The notes below the pieces were generated by a model, which had not been told where the DNA came from, made no database searches, and saw nothing but the letters and a program-made list of their open reading frames with translations. This document shows positions 17,409 through 26,013 of a stretch of 64,000 bases of DNA, piece after piece. The translations under genes and the position numbers were made by a program. This DNA is from Catellatospora citrea (GTDB lineage: Bacteria; Actinomycetota; Actinomycetes; Mycobacteriales; Micromonosporaceae), in NCBI RefSeq assembly GCF_003610235.1, contig NZ_RAPR01000001.1, positions 1,860,001 through 1,924,000 on the forward strand, written 5' to 3'. How positions within the stretch are numbered: position 1 is the stretch's first letter; each line of letters begins with the position of its first letter.

Positions 17409-19607
17409 ATGCTCGCACGGCTCGGCCGGATCGCCGCCCGGGGGCGGTACGCCGTCATCGCCGGCTGGGTCGGGATCGCCCTGTGCGGCGCGGTCTTCGG
17501 CGGCACGGTCTACGACCGGACCCAGCCCCTGGACGACCTGCGCCCGGACGCGCCGTCGACCGCCGCGCAGGCCCGCCTCGACGAGCTGACGCCGACCGGC
17601 GAGCAGCTGGTCGCGGTGCTGTCCGGGCGCAACTTCTTCGCCACCGACCTCGTCAACCAGGCCACCCAGCTCATGTTCGAGATCCGGGCGATCCCCGGCG
17701 TCGTCAAGGTCACCGACCCGTGGACCGCGGGCTCGGCGCAGATCACCGCCGACAGCGAGAGCTCGCTGGTCGTCGTCGAGCTGTCCCCGCAGCTGAGCGA
17801 CGACGACGCGCTCGCCGTCGCCGACCGGGTCAGCGCGGCGCTGCACCGGGTGGCCGTGCCGCAGGTGCTGGTCGGCGGGAAGCTGCTGGCCGAACGCGAC
17901 TTCGGCGACCAGGCCGTCGCGGACGCCGCCCTCGGCGAGTCCGTCGCGCTGATCGTGCTGTGCGGTGCGCTGGTGGTGATGCTGGGCGGGCTGGCCGCGG
18001 GCAGCCTGCCGATCGGCGCGGCGCTGGCCACGGTCGCCGGCACCCTGCTGGCACTGACCGGACTGGCCGGCGCCATCGGCGTCAGCGACTACACCGTCAA
18101 CGTGGTCACCCTGCTCGGCCTGGGCCTGGCCGTCGACTACAGCCTGCTGATCGTCGCCCGCTTCCGCGAGGAACGCGCCGCCGACCCCCGCGCGCCGATC
18201 CCGGATCTGCTGGCCCGGACGGTGGCCACCGCCGGGCGGGCGGTGCTGGTCTCCGGGCTGGCCGTGGGCGCCGCCCTGTCCGGCCTGTTCGTCTTCGCCG
18301 ACCCGCTACTGGCCGCGATGGCACTGGGCGGCGCGCTGGTGGTCCTGCTGGCCACGGCGACCGGCCTGACCCTGGTGCCCGCGCTGATCGCGATCGCGCA
18401 CCGGCGCATCCCCGCGCCGGGGACCCGGACCTGGGTCTGGCGGCGTCCCGTGCGGCGCGGCCCGGGGATGCTGGCCCGGTCGGCGGCGTTCGCGCAGCGC
18501 CGGCCCGTCGCGGTGGCGCTCGCGGTGACCGGTGCCCTGCTCACGCTGGGCGTGCCGCTGCTGCACGTCAACCTCGCCGACTCCGACGCCCGCTCGCTGC
18601 CCGCCGGCAGCGAGGCCCGGCAGGCGTACGAGGCGTACGAGCACCACTTCGCCGTGAAGTACCCGCAGCCGGTGCCTGTGGTGATCGAGGCGGCGGCCGC
18701 CGACCCGGCGGTGCAGTCGCTGCTGACCAGGATTCGCGCCCTGCCCGGCGTGACCGATGTGGACCTGCGCGAGAACGTGCCGCCGCAGGTCGTCATCGCC
18801 GAGGTGGAGCGACCGGGCCCGGCCGCGGACGAGCACGCCCAGCAGTTCGTCCGCGACCTGCGTGCGCTGGAGACCCCGGTCCCGGTGCTGGTGGCCGGGC
18901 CCGCCGCGCAGCTCGTCGACGCGAAGGACGCCACCGCCGACCGGCTGCCCGCCGCGCTCGCCGTCGTCGTGGTCGCGACGGCGCTGCTGCTGTTCCTGCT
19001 CACCGGCTCGCTGGTGGTGCCGGTCAAGGCGTTGCTGATGAACCTGCTGACCATGCTGGCCACACTCGGCGTGCTGGTCGCGGTGTTCCAGTGGGGCTGG
19101 GGTTCGGGTCTGCTCGGCTTCACGCCCTGGGGCGCGCTGGACCTGACCACGCCGCTGCTGCTGTTCGTGTTCGTCTTCGGCCTGTCCATGGACTACGAGG
19201 TGTTCCTGCTGGCCCGGATCAGGGAGGAGTGGGCCCGCCGCACCGGCGACGACCGCGCCGCCAACGACCGCGCCGTGCTGGCCGGGATCACCGCCACCGG
19301 CCCGGTGGTCACCGCCGCGGCGGTGTCGATCGGCATCGTCTTCCTCGGCTTCGCGCTGGGCGAGCTGGTCGCCGTCAAGGAGATCGGCGTCGGCATGGCC
19401 GTCGCGGTGCTGCTCGACGTCACCGTGGTCCGCGGCCTGCTCCTGCCCGCCATCATGTCGCTGCTCGGCCGCGCCAACTGGTGGCCCGCCCGAGGCGCCG
19501 CACTGCCGACCGCCCCCGACCCCGCCCCGCCGAACCTTCCTCGCCCCCGCCGCGACCGCCCCGCGAAGGCGTCCTCGGCCTCCGCTGCCCGCACACCCCG
19601 TCCCTGA
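17409..19607 (+). CDS. MMPL/RND-family transporter
   Basis: 732 residues from the ATG at 17409, chosen over the ATG at 17388 because GGGAGGA sits five bases before it. Typical MmpL architecture: one N-terminal helix, an extracytoplasmic domain (about 30-160), a five-helix block containing the GLAVDYSLLIVARFREE motif, a second extracytoplasmic domain (about 390-500), and a second five-helix block containing FGLSMDYEVFLLARIREEW. The Asp-Tyr pair in each block is the proton-relay site. A Pro/Arg-rich tail ends the protein. It would export a lipid or hydrophobic metabolite. A CGATC-gaaa-GATCG inverted repeat lies shortly upstream; no neighbouring substrate-synthesis gene is evident. Confidence 0.92.
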   Translation: MLARLGRIAARGRYAVIAGWVGIALCGAVFGGTVYDRTQPLDDLRPDAPSTAAQARLDELTPTGEQLVAVLSGRNFFATDLVNQATQLMFEIRAIPGVVKVTDPWTAGSAQITADSESSLVVVELSPQLSDDDALAVADRVSAALHRVAVPQVLVGGKLLAERDFGDQAVADAALGESVALIVLCGALVVMLGGLAAGSLPIGAALATVAGTLLALTGLAGAIGVSDYTVNVVTLLGLGLAVDYSLLIVARFREERAADPRAPIPDLLARTVATAGRAVLVSGLAVGAALSGLFVFADPLLAAMALGGALVVLLATATGLTLVPALIAIAHRRIPAPGTRTWVWRRPVRRGPGMLARSAAFAQRRPVAVALAVTGALLTLGVPLLHVNLADSDARSLPAGSEARQAYEAYEHHFAVKYPQPVPVVIEAAAADPAVQSLLTRIRALPGVTDVDLRENVPPQVVIAEVERPGPAADEHAQQFVRDLRALETPVPVLVAGPAAQLVDAKDATADRLPAALAVVVVATALLLFLLTGSLVVPVKALLMNLLTMLATLGVLVAVFQWGWGSGLLGFTPWGALDLTTPLLLFVFVFGLSMDYEVFLLARIREEWARRTGDDRAANDRAVLAGITATGPVVTAAAVSIGIVFLGFALGELVAVKEIGVGMAVAVLLDVTVVRGLLLPAIMSLLGRANWWPARGAALPTAPDPAPPNLPRPRRDRPAKASSASAARTPRP

Positions 19608-19609
19608 CA

Positions 19610-19668
19610 GACGTTGGCCTGTCCGATCGATTATTTGTAGATCGGACTCGATCTCATGGGCCAACGTC
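19610..19668. repeat. 59-nt palindromic intergenic repeat, copy 1
   Basis: Starts GACGTTGGCC and ends with its exact complement GGCCAACGTC; an inner TCCGATC/GATCGGA stem lies inside. It begins 3 bp after the MMPL stop. A second copy of identical length is at 41761-41819, and both are followed by CATG. It may double as a terminator. Confidence 0.65.
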
Positions 19669-19768
19669 CATGCAAGCCGCGTCCGTCGAGGAGGCGCGGG
19701 CGGCACGGGCGGCACGGGCGGCACGGGCGGCACAGGCGGCGGGGCGGGCGGGGGCGTTAGGGTGCCGT

Positions 19769-20521
19769 GTGCCGACGACCCGTCCCGACGCCGTGTTGCT
19801 GCGTGCCCTGCTGGTCCACCACGAGGACGCCTCGGGCAGCATGCCGGCGTTGCTGTGGCGGGCCGGTGACGGCTGGCAGATGATCTCCAGCGCGGTCCTC
19901 GGTGGCGGCCTGGGACCGCGGACATGGGTGCTCAACGCCCAGGTCGGGCACGGGTACACCCGGCTCGATCCCGATCGGCACCTGACCGAGATCGCACAGC
20001 GGCACGGCATGACCGGGCGCGGTGTCGGCCTGATGACGGCCGCCCGGGTGACCGAGGGGGCCTTCGCCGTCGACGGCGGCGTCGAGGCGCTGGTCACGGC
20101 GGGAATCGGCGTGTGCGGCTGGGCCGCGGAGCCCGCCGCGTCCCCGCGAGACGTCGCCTCGACCCCGGTCCCGGCGGAGACCGCACCGGTGACGACCACT
20201 CCTGGGGCGGCCGCACCGAGCCGGGCCGCCCCGGTGCCGGGCACGGTCAACATCGTCGTCGCGTTGCCGGTGGCGCTGTCGCCCGGCGCGATGGTCAACG
20301 CGGTGGCCACCGCGACCGAGGCGAAGGTGCAGGCGCTGCTGGACGCCGGCTTCGACGCCTCGGGCACCCCCACCGACGCGGTGTGCGTCGCCGCCCGGGA
20401 GGCGGGCGAGGAGGTCCTGTTCGCCGGGCCGCGTTCGGAATGGGGATCGCGTCTGGCCCGAGCAGTGCATAAGGCCACCTTGGAGGCTGCGCTGCGCTAC
20501 CGCGTCCGCCGACTTTCGTAG
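19769..20521 (+). CDS. cbiZ: Adenosylcobinamide amidohydrolase
   Basis: 250 residues of the CbiZ family, which removes the aminopropanol arm of adenosylcobinamide to give adenosylcobyric acid so that salvaged corrinoids can re-enter cobalamin synthesis. Family signs: GHGYTRLDPDRHL, GVGLMTAARV, VTAGIGVCGWAA and the C-terminal NIVVALPVALSPGAMVNAVATATEAKVQALLDAG and TPTDAVCVAA segments. An unusual ~40-residue Pro/Ala/Thr insert (about residues 130-170) interrupts the fold where partner domains usually join directly. GTG start at 19769 with a -10-like TAGGGT five bases upstream, so probably leaderless. Just upstream, 19700-19740 holds tandem copies of a GCACGGGCG 9-mer. No cobalamin riboswitch was recognised. 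Confidence 0.86.
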   Translation: MPTTRPDAVLLRALLVHHEDASGSMPALLWRAGDGWQMISSAVLGGGLGPRTWVLNAQVGHGYTRLDPDRHLTEIAQRHGMTGRGVGLMTAARVTEGAFAVDGGVEALVTAGIGVCGWAAEPAASPRDVASTPVPAETAPVTTTPGAAAPSRAAPVPGTVNIVVALPVALSPGAMVNAVATATEAKVQALLDAGFDASGTPTDAVCVAAREAGEEVLFAGPRSEWGSRLARAVHKATLEAALRYRVRRLS

Positions 20522-20547
20522 AGACAGCAAGAACTTTTGCAGCATTG

Positions 20548-20577
20548 ATCGAAAGATATGGACAGCGCGATCGAAAG
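20548..20577. promoter_or_regulatory. Direct ATCGAAAG repeats before the large CAZyme-like gene
   Basis: ATCGAAAG at 20548-20555 and 20570-20577, two helical turns (22 bp) apart, about 100 bp before the start at 20678. Could be activator or repressor sites; the regulator is not known. Confidence 0.35.
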
Positions 20578-20677
20578 CGTCTAATGTCTCGATCCACCCT
20601 CCGATGTAACGGGCGTGTTAATCGTCGGCGTCGATGACCACCCGTGCACGGCCACCTCCCCTCTCCCAGGAGCAACG

Positions 20678-23600
20678 ATGGGCAGACGACTGCTACGCCG
20701 AATTCGCGGTCCCGTGCTGGTCTCACTGGCGCTCGCCCTCGCGGGCGGGGTGTGGGCCGCGCCCGCCGCCGCGATCCCCACCCAGGAACCCGGCGTCACC
20801 CTGCGCGTGTTCGACCTCCAGGTGCCGCTCAACGAGATCTGCGTCCTCAAGCCGGGCCAGACGCCCAATGTCGACAAGCTGATGCCGACGGTCAACTGGA
20901 CCGCGGCCGCCGACTTCGGGTTCGAGGACCTGTTCCTCGCCCAGGTGCTCGGCAACGTCAACATCACCACGGCCGGCTCGTACACCTTCCGGCTCACCAG
21001 CGACGACGGCTCCGAGCTGATGATCGACGGCGCGATGGTGGTCAACCACGACGGCCTGCACGGCGCGACCGCCATGGAGGGCACGGTCAGCCTCACCACG
21101 GGCTACCACGCGCTGCGCCTCGACTACTTCGAGCGCACCGGCGGACAGCAGCTCACCCTGGAGTGGCGCACCCCCGGCTCGTCGACGTTCACGCTGGTGC
21201 CGAACTCGGCGCTGAGCACCGACGCGGGGGTGGTGCGGGTGACCGCCCCGGGCCGCAAGGAGTGCGAAGGCGTGGCCGACTCCCCCGGCGACGGCCTGCC
21301 GCTGACCGGCGTGCACCCCGGGTACACGCTGACCAACCTGCGGCCGGGCACGTTCCAGCCGAAGGTGACCGGCATGGACTGGCTGCCCGACGGCCGCCTG
21401 GTGATCTGCACCTGGGGCGGCACCGACCAGTCCGGCACGTCGCAGGCCGGTGAGGTCTACGTGCTGGGCAACACGGGCGGGGCGACCAGCCCCGGCAACG
21501 TGACCACGAAGAAGATCGCCGGCAACCTCAAGGAGCCGATGGGTCTCAAGGTCGTCGACGGGGTCGTCTACGTCACCGAGAAGCAGCGGCTGACGCAGCT
21601 GCTCGACACCAACGGCGACGACGTCGCCGACCAGTACAACACCATCGCGACCTGGCCGTGGGGCGGCAACTTCCACGAGTTCGCGTTCGGCCTGCTGTAC
21701 CAGGACGGCTTCTTCTACCTGAACCTGTCGGTGTCCATCAACTACGGCGGCGCGACGACCGTGCCGCAGCCCGCGGCCAACCGCGGCACCGCGATCAAGG
21801 TGAACCGGGCCACGGGCGCGGTGTCCTACATCGCGGGCGGCCTGCGCACCCCGCACGGCATCGGCTGGGGCCCGGAGAACGGCATCTTCGTCACCGACAA
21901 CCAGGGCGGCTGGCTGCCCTCGTCGAAGCTGCTGCACATCAAGCAGGGCCGGTTCTTCAACCACTACACGACCCCGGCGGGGCCGTTCGACACCGCGCCG
22001 GTGACCCCGCCGGTGCTGTGGATGCCGCAGAACGAGATCGCCAACTCGCCGAGCACCCCGATCCTGCTGCCCAGCGGCACGTACGCCGGGCAGTTCGTGA
22101 TCGGCGACGTGACCTACGGCGGCCTGCAGCGCGCGTTCGTGGAGAAGGTCAACGGGGAGTACCAGGGCGCGCTGTTCCGGATGACGCAGGGCCTGGAGGC
22201 GGGTGTCTCCGAGGTCAACATCGGGCCGGACGGGGCGATCTACCTCGGCGGGCTCGGCGCGGGCGGCAACTGGGGCCAGTCCGGCAAGCTGACCTACGGC
22301 CTGCAGAAGCTGACCCCGAACGGCACGTCGGTCTTCGACATCCTGGCCGTGCGGGCCACCGGGGCCGGGTTCGAGATCGAGTACACCCAGCCCCTGTCGG
22401 CGGCGACGGCGGCGAGCCTGGCCTCGGCGTACAAGCTCAAGCAGTGGCGCTACCAGGCCACGGCCGACTACGGCGGCCCGAAGCTCGACGAGCAGAACCT
22501 GACCGTCACCTCGGCCACCCTGTCCGCCGACGGCAGGAAGGTGACCCTGGCGGTCGACGGTCGGCTGGCCGGGCGCGTGGTGCACCTCCGCTCGCCGCGC
22601 CCGTTCACCTCCAGCACCGGCGCGTCGCTGTGGAGCACCGAGGCCTGGTACACCCTCAACGCCATCCCCGGCCAGACCCCGCCCCCGGCGGACGGGATCT
22701 ACCAGGCCGAGTCGGCGGCCCGCAGCGGCGGTGCGACGGTCGCCACCGACCACACCGGCTACACCGGCACCGGCTTCGTCGCCGGATACGGCACGCTGGG
22801 CGCGGCCACCACGTTCACGGTGACCGCGGGCACCGCCGGGACCTACCAGGCGGCGCTGCGCTTCAGCAACGGCCCGAACCCGTTCGTCGGCCCGAAGACG
22901 GTCAGCCTGTACGTCAACGGCGTCAAGCAGCGCCAGGTCACCCTGGGCAACACCGGCAACTGGGACACCTGGTCGACGATCACCGAGAGCGTCGCGCTGA
23001 ACGCGGGGGCGAACACCGTCGCGTTCAAGTACGACAGCGGCGACACCGGGCACGTCAACCTCGACGCGTTGACGCTGACCGGCGGGGCCGGGGCGATCGT
23101 CGGCATCAGCGGCAAGTGCGTCGACGTGGACAACGCGGGCACCGCCAACGGCACGAAGATCCAGCTGTGGACCTGCAACGGCAGCAACGCGCAGCGCTGG
23201 AGCCGGGTCGGCGGCAGCTACCAGGCGCTCGGCAAGTGCCTGGACGTCGACAACGCGGGCACCGCCAACGGCACCAAGGTGCAGCTGTGGACCTGCAACG
23301 GCACCGGCTCGCAGGTCTGGCAGCCGCAGCCCGACGGCACGATCCTCAACCCGCAGTCGGGCAAGGTGCTCGACGCGCTGTCGGGCAGCTCCGCCGACGG
23401 CACCCAGCTGCACATCTGGCAGCCGGCCGGGGTGCTGAGCCAGCGCTGGGCGGTGTCCGGCAGCGGGCAGCGCATCCAGCTGTTCGACGGCGACGACGTG
23501 GCCTCCTGGCAGAACTCCAGTGGCGGCGCGGCGACGTGGCCGTTCTCCGGCGGCTCGCTGGAGTCGCTGGGCGGCGACATCCGCTCCCGGCAGGCGTTCG

Positions 23601-24052
23601 GCGACTTCAAGCTGCACGTGGAGTGGTACGAGCCGCTCTACCCGGCCAACGTCACCGGGCAGCAGCGCGGCAACAGCGGCATCTACCTGCAGGACCGCTA
23701 CGAGCTGCAGGTGCTGGACTCCTACGGCGACACGACGCTGGACAACACCGAGGCGGGCTCGATCTACACCAAGGCGGCCGCCAGTGTGAACGCGGCGGGC
23801 GCGCCGGAGAGCTGGCAGTCCTACGACGTCGTGTTCAAGGCGGCCCGCTTCGACGGCTCGGGCAACAAGACGGCCGACGCCCGGGTCACCGTCGTGTGGA
23901 ACGGGTTCGTGGTGCACAACGACATCACGATCAACGGGCCGACCGGGGCGGGTGCGCCGGAAGGCGCGGCGGGCGGACCGCTCCGGTTGCAGGACCACGG
24001 GGACGCGGGCGCGAACCCGCGGTTCCGCAACATCTGGCTCGAACCGCTGTAG
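20678..24052 (+). CDS. Secreted five-domain carbohydrate-active protein (PA14, beta-propeller, CBM6/35, ricin-B, DUF1080)
   Basis: 1,124 residues, ATG at 20678 with AGGAG seven bases upstream. Order: signal peptide (1-29), PA14 sugar-binding domain (about 35-180), a sorbosone-dehydrogenase-like beta-propeller (about 205-550, with NTNGDDVAD-type loops), an Ig-like strand region (550-650), a CBM6/35 domain (about 673-800, IYQAESAARSGGA), a ricin-type beta-trefoil (806-928) with two near-identical GKC(V/L)DVDNAGTANGTK repeats, and a C-terminal DUF1080/3-keto-disaccharide-hydrolase-like domain (931-1124, LFDGDDVASWQN). DUF1080 proteins are linked to glycoside hydrolysis via 3-keto sugars. It probably binds and acts on polysaccharide outside the cell. 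Terminator hairpin follows 25 bp after the stop. Confidence 0.88.
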   Translation: MGRRLLRRIRGPVLVSLALALAGGVWAAPAAAIPTQEPGVTLRVFDLQVPLNEICVLKPGQTPNVDKLMPTVNWTAAADFGFEDLFLAQVLGNVNITTAGSYTFRLTSDDGSELMIDGAMVVNHDGLHGATAMEGTVSLTTGYHALRLDYFERTGGQQLTLEWRTPGSSTFTLVPNSALSTDAGVVRVTAPGRKECEGVADSPGDGLPLTGVHPGYTLTNLRPGTFQPKVTGMDWLPDGRLVICTWGGTDQSGTSQAGEVYVLGNTGGATSPGNVTTKKIAGNLKEPMGLKVVDGVVYVTEKQRLTQLLDTNGDDVADQYNTIATWPWGGNFHEFAFGLLYQDGFFYLNLSVSINYGGATTVPQPAANRGTAIKVNRATGAVSYIAGGLRTPHGIGWGPENGIFVTDNQGGWLPSSKLLHIKQGRFFNHYTTPAGPFDTAPVTPPVLWMPQNEIANSPSTPILLPSGTYAGQFVIGDVTYGGLQRAFVEKVNGEYQGALFRMTQGLEAGVSEVNIGPDGAIYLGGLGAGGNWGQSGKLTYGLQKLTPNGTSVFDILAVRATGAGFEIEYTQPLSAATAASLASAYKLKQWRYQATADYGGPKLDEQNLTVTSATLSADGRKVTLAVDGRLAGRVVHLRSPRPFTSSTGASLWSTEAWYTLNAIPGQTPPPADGIYQAESAARSGGATVATDHTGYTGTGFVAGYGTLGAATTFTVTAGTAGTYQAALRFSNGPNPFVGPKTVSLYVNGVKQRQVTLGNTGNWDTWSTITESVALNAGANTVAFKYDSGDTGHVNLDALTLTGGAGAIVGISGKCVDVDNAGTANGTKIQLWTCNGSNAQRWSRVGGSYQALGKCLDVDNAGTANGTKVQLWTCNGTGSQVWQPQPDGTILNPQSGKVLDALSGSSADGTQLHIWQPAGVLSQRWAVSGSGQRIQLFDGDDVASWQNSSGGAATWPFSGGSLESLGGDIRSRQAFGDFKLHVEWYEPLYPANVTGQQRGNSGIYLQDRYELQVLDSYGDTTLDNTEAGSIYTKAAASVNAAGAPESWQSYDVVFKAARFDGSGNKTADARVTVVWNGFVVHNDITINGPTGAGAPEGAAGGPLRLQDHGDAGANPRFRNIWLEPL

Positions 24053-24076
24053 CCACACCTCGTAAATCGAACGAAA

Positions 24077-24112
24077 GCTGCGCCCCTGCTGCTACAACAG
24101 CAGGGGCGCAGC
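24077..24112 (+). terminator. Strong intrinsic-type terminator
   Basis: Perfect 15-bp stem GCTGCGCCCCTGCTG with its complement around a CTACAA loop, 24 bp after the large secreted-protein gene. There is no T-run, as is usual in actinobacteria. Confidence 0.8.
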
Positions 24113-24207
24113 CCTGTGACCAGGCAGGAAATCTAATCTCGACTACTCCTACCGGTCTTGTATAGAATCGACGGCGTCGCCACCTCCCGCCCCGAAAGGC
24201 GTACGCC

Positions 24208-24366
24208 ATGAGTGACCCGACCCCACCACAGACCGCCGCCGAAGCCCCCACCGTCGCCCGCACGCAGCGCTTCGCCCTGAACGAGGACTGGCTGGCCACC
24301 GCGGTCGGCCTGCTCCTGGTCGCCCTCGTGCTGACCGGCGTCATCCCGACGGGCCTGGTGCCGTGA
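24208..24366 (+). CDS. Small single-helix membrane protein, companion of the YeiH-type exporter
   Basis: A 52-residue protein encoded just before the exporter gene: a polar N-terminus of ~20 residues, then RFALNEDWLATAVG and one hydrophobic helix ending in LVP. Start ATG at 24208 has GAAAGG nine bases upstream. The stop TGA overlaps the next ATG (TGATG), so the two are translationally coupled. The NEDWLA segment resembles the start of longer members of the UPF0324 family, so this may be a detached first helix working as a subunit. Codon usage and the coupling make a real gene likely; a separate function is unknown. Confidence 0.75.
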   Translation: MSDPTPPQTAAEAPTVARTQRFALNEDWLATAVGLLLVALVLTGVIPTGLVP

Positions 24367-25490
24367 TGGTCGCCACCGAAGAGGACCTCGTCGCGCCGCC
24401 CGCCGAGCGCCCCGCCCGCACCTGGCCGTGGCTCGTGGCCGGCGTGCTCATCGTGCTCGTCCTCGGTTCCGTGGCCCGGTTCCTCGAGGACACCATCCCC
24501 GCCGCGGCCAAGGGCACCAGCCTGGAGAAGTTCGCCGCCGCCGTCGAATACCCGATCTACGCGATCACGCTCGGCCTCATCGGCAACGTGATCGTCTACT
24601 ACTCGGGCCTGCGCGAGCGCATCGCCGACGCGGTGCGCACCGAGTTCTTCATCAAGACCGGCCTGGTGCTGCTCGGCGCGTCCATCAACCTCAGCCTGAT
24701 CGTCAAGGCCGCCGGGCCCGCGATCCTGCAGGCCGTGCTGCTGATCAGCAGCGTCTTCCTGATCACGTGGTATCTCGGCGGCCTGCTCGGCCTCGACGAG
24801 AAACTGCGCGCCCTGCTGTCGGCGGCGGTCTCGATCTGCGGCGTGAGCGCCGCCATCGCCGCCGCCGGCGCCGTGCGGGCCAAACGCGAGCAGCTGGCGT
24901 ACGCGGCCAGCCTGGTCATCATCTTCGCGCTGCCGTCGATCTTCATCCTGCCGTGGCTCGCCGACGTGTTCGGGCTCAGCCCCGCCGTGGCCGGCGCCTG
25001 GATCGGCGGCAACATCGACACCACCGCCGCGGTCACCGCCGCCGGCGCGATCGCGGGCGAGCAGACCCTGCAGATCGCCACCATCGTCAAGGCCACCCAG
25101 AACGCGCTGATCGGCATCGTCGCGGTCGCGCTGACCGCGTACTTCGCGTTCAAGGTGGAGAAGGACGCCGACGCGCAGCGCCCCGGCCTGCGCCAGCTGT
25201 GGGACCGCTTCCCCAAGTTCGTGCTCGGCTTCATCGCCGCCTCCGCCATCGGCACCTGGTATGCCGGGACGGTCAGCGCCGCCGAGGCCAAGGCCCACAT
25301 CGGCGTCGTCAACGACCTGCGCACCTGGTTCCTGATCCTCGCCTTCGTCAGCATCGGCCTGCAGTTGCGGGTCAGCGCCCTGCGCGAGGCGGGCTGGCGG
25401 CCGGTCGCCGTGTTCGGCGGCGCGACCCTGGCCAACCTGGCCATCGGCCTCGGGCTGGCCTCGATCCTGTTCGCGGGCTTCACTGTCTGA
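24366..25490 (+). CDS. YeiH/UPF0324-family putative sulfate exporter
   Basis: 374 residues, ten or eleven transmembrane helices. The pattern VRTEFFIKTGLVLLGASINL, SAAVSICGVSAAIAAAGA and WIGGNIDTTAAVTAAGAI is typical of the UPF0324 (YeiH, Cons_hypoth698) family, annotated as putative sulfate exporters though the substrate has rarely been tested. Start is the ATG at 24366 that overlaps the small gene's stop. Residues 1-20 are a charged cytoplasmic end. The two genes form one unit with their own promoter region (24113-24207). Confidence 0.88.
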   Translation: MVATEEDLVAPPAERPARTWPWLVAGVLIVLVLGSVARFLEDTIPAAAKGTSLEKFAAAVEYPIYAITLGLIGNVIVYYSGLRERIADAVRTEFFIKTGLVLLGASINLSLIVKAAGPAILQAVLLISSVFLITWYLGGLLGLDEKLRALLSAAVSICGVSAAIAAAGAVRAKREQLAYAASLVIIFALPSIFILPWLADVFGLSPAVAGAWIGGNIDTTAAVTAAGAIAGEQTLQIATIVKATQNALIGIVAVALTAYFAFKVEKDADAQRPGLRQLWDRFPKFVLGFIAASAIGTWYAGTVSAAEAKAHIGVVNDLRTWFLILAFVSIGLQLRVSALREAGWRPVAVFGGATLANLAIGLGLASILFAGFTV

Positions 25491-25615
25491 CCGCACCGAC
25501 TCCGCGCGCCGGTTCCGGGCCAACGGACCGGCGCGCGGTCCATGTCCGGAACCCGGCACCGGCGCGCGGCTCGCCCTCGCGCCCGCGAGCCGCACCCGGC
25601 CCTATCGTCGAGTGG

Positions 25616-25954
25616 ATGGACACGCTCGCGCTGGTCGACGCCTTCAACGGCGCCTGGAACGACCACGACCTCGAAGCCGCGCTCGACCTGTGCACGGGCG
25701 ACGTGGTGTTCGAGAGCACCAACCCCGCCCCGGACGGCCGACGCCACGAGGGACGAGACGAGGTCCGGGAGGCCTGGCGGCCGGTGTTCGAGCAGCTCTC
25801 GGGCCGGTTCGACACCGAGGAGCTGACCATCGCCGGTGACCTGGTGGTGCAGCGGTGGCGCTACGACTGGGGCACCGGCCACGTCCGCGGCGTCGACGTC
25901 ATCCGGGTCCGCGACGGCCGGATCGCCGAGAAGCTGTCCTACGTCAAAGGCTGA
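25616..25954 (+). CDS. SnoaL/NTF2-like protein
   Basis: 112 residues with the cone-shaped NTF2-like fold pattern: N-terminal helices (LVDAFNGAWNDHDLEAALDLC), then VVFESTNPAPDGRRHEGRDEVREAW and paired strands ending GVDVIRVRDGRIAEKLSYVKG. Members range from polyketide cyclases to limonene epoxide hydrolases and simple ligand-binding proteins; no catalytic residue can be assigned here. A -10-like TATCGT lies seven bases before the ATG, with no ribosome-binding site. A perfect terminator hairpin follows 18 bp after its stop. Confidence 0.82.
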   Translation: MDTLALVDAFNGAWNDHDLEAALDLCTGDVVFESTNPAPDGRRHEGRDEVREAWRPVFEQLSGRFDTEELTIAGDLVVQRWRYDWGTGHVRGVDVIRVRDGRIAEKLSYVKG

Positions 25955-25972
25955 CGGGCCTCGGGCAAAGGC

Positions 25973-26006
25973 GGTCCCGCCGCGGGCGTCGACCCGCGGC
26001 GGGACC
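25973..26006. terminator. Bidirectional terminator hairpin
   Basis: Perfect 14-bp arms GGTCCCGCCGCGGG and complement with a 6-nt loop, between convergent stops at 25954 and 26014. Confidence 0.8.
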
Positions 26007-26013
26007 TGCCCGG

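Noticed and set aside
19610..19668. Integron attC (59-base element), because of the length and GTT/AAC ends
   Set aside because: attC begins RYYYAAC and ends GTTRRRY; here the order is reversed (GTTGGCC first, GGCCAAC last), no integrase is present and no cassette layout is seen.
19700..19740. Tandem GCACGGGCG 9-mers as a CRISPR or coding Ala-Arg repeat
   Set aside because: Units are short, contiguous and lack spacers; the CbiZ start is best placed after them at 19769.
19608..20677. Cobalamin riboswitch near cbiZ
   Set aside because: No B12-box-like consensus or long structured leader; the gene appears leaderless.
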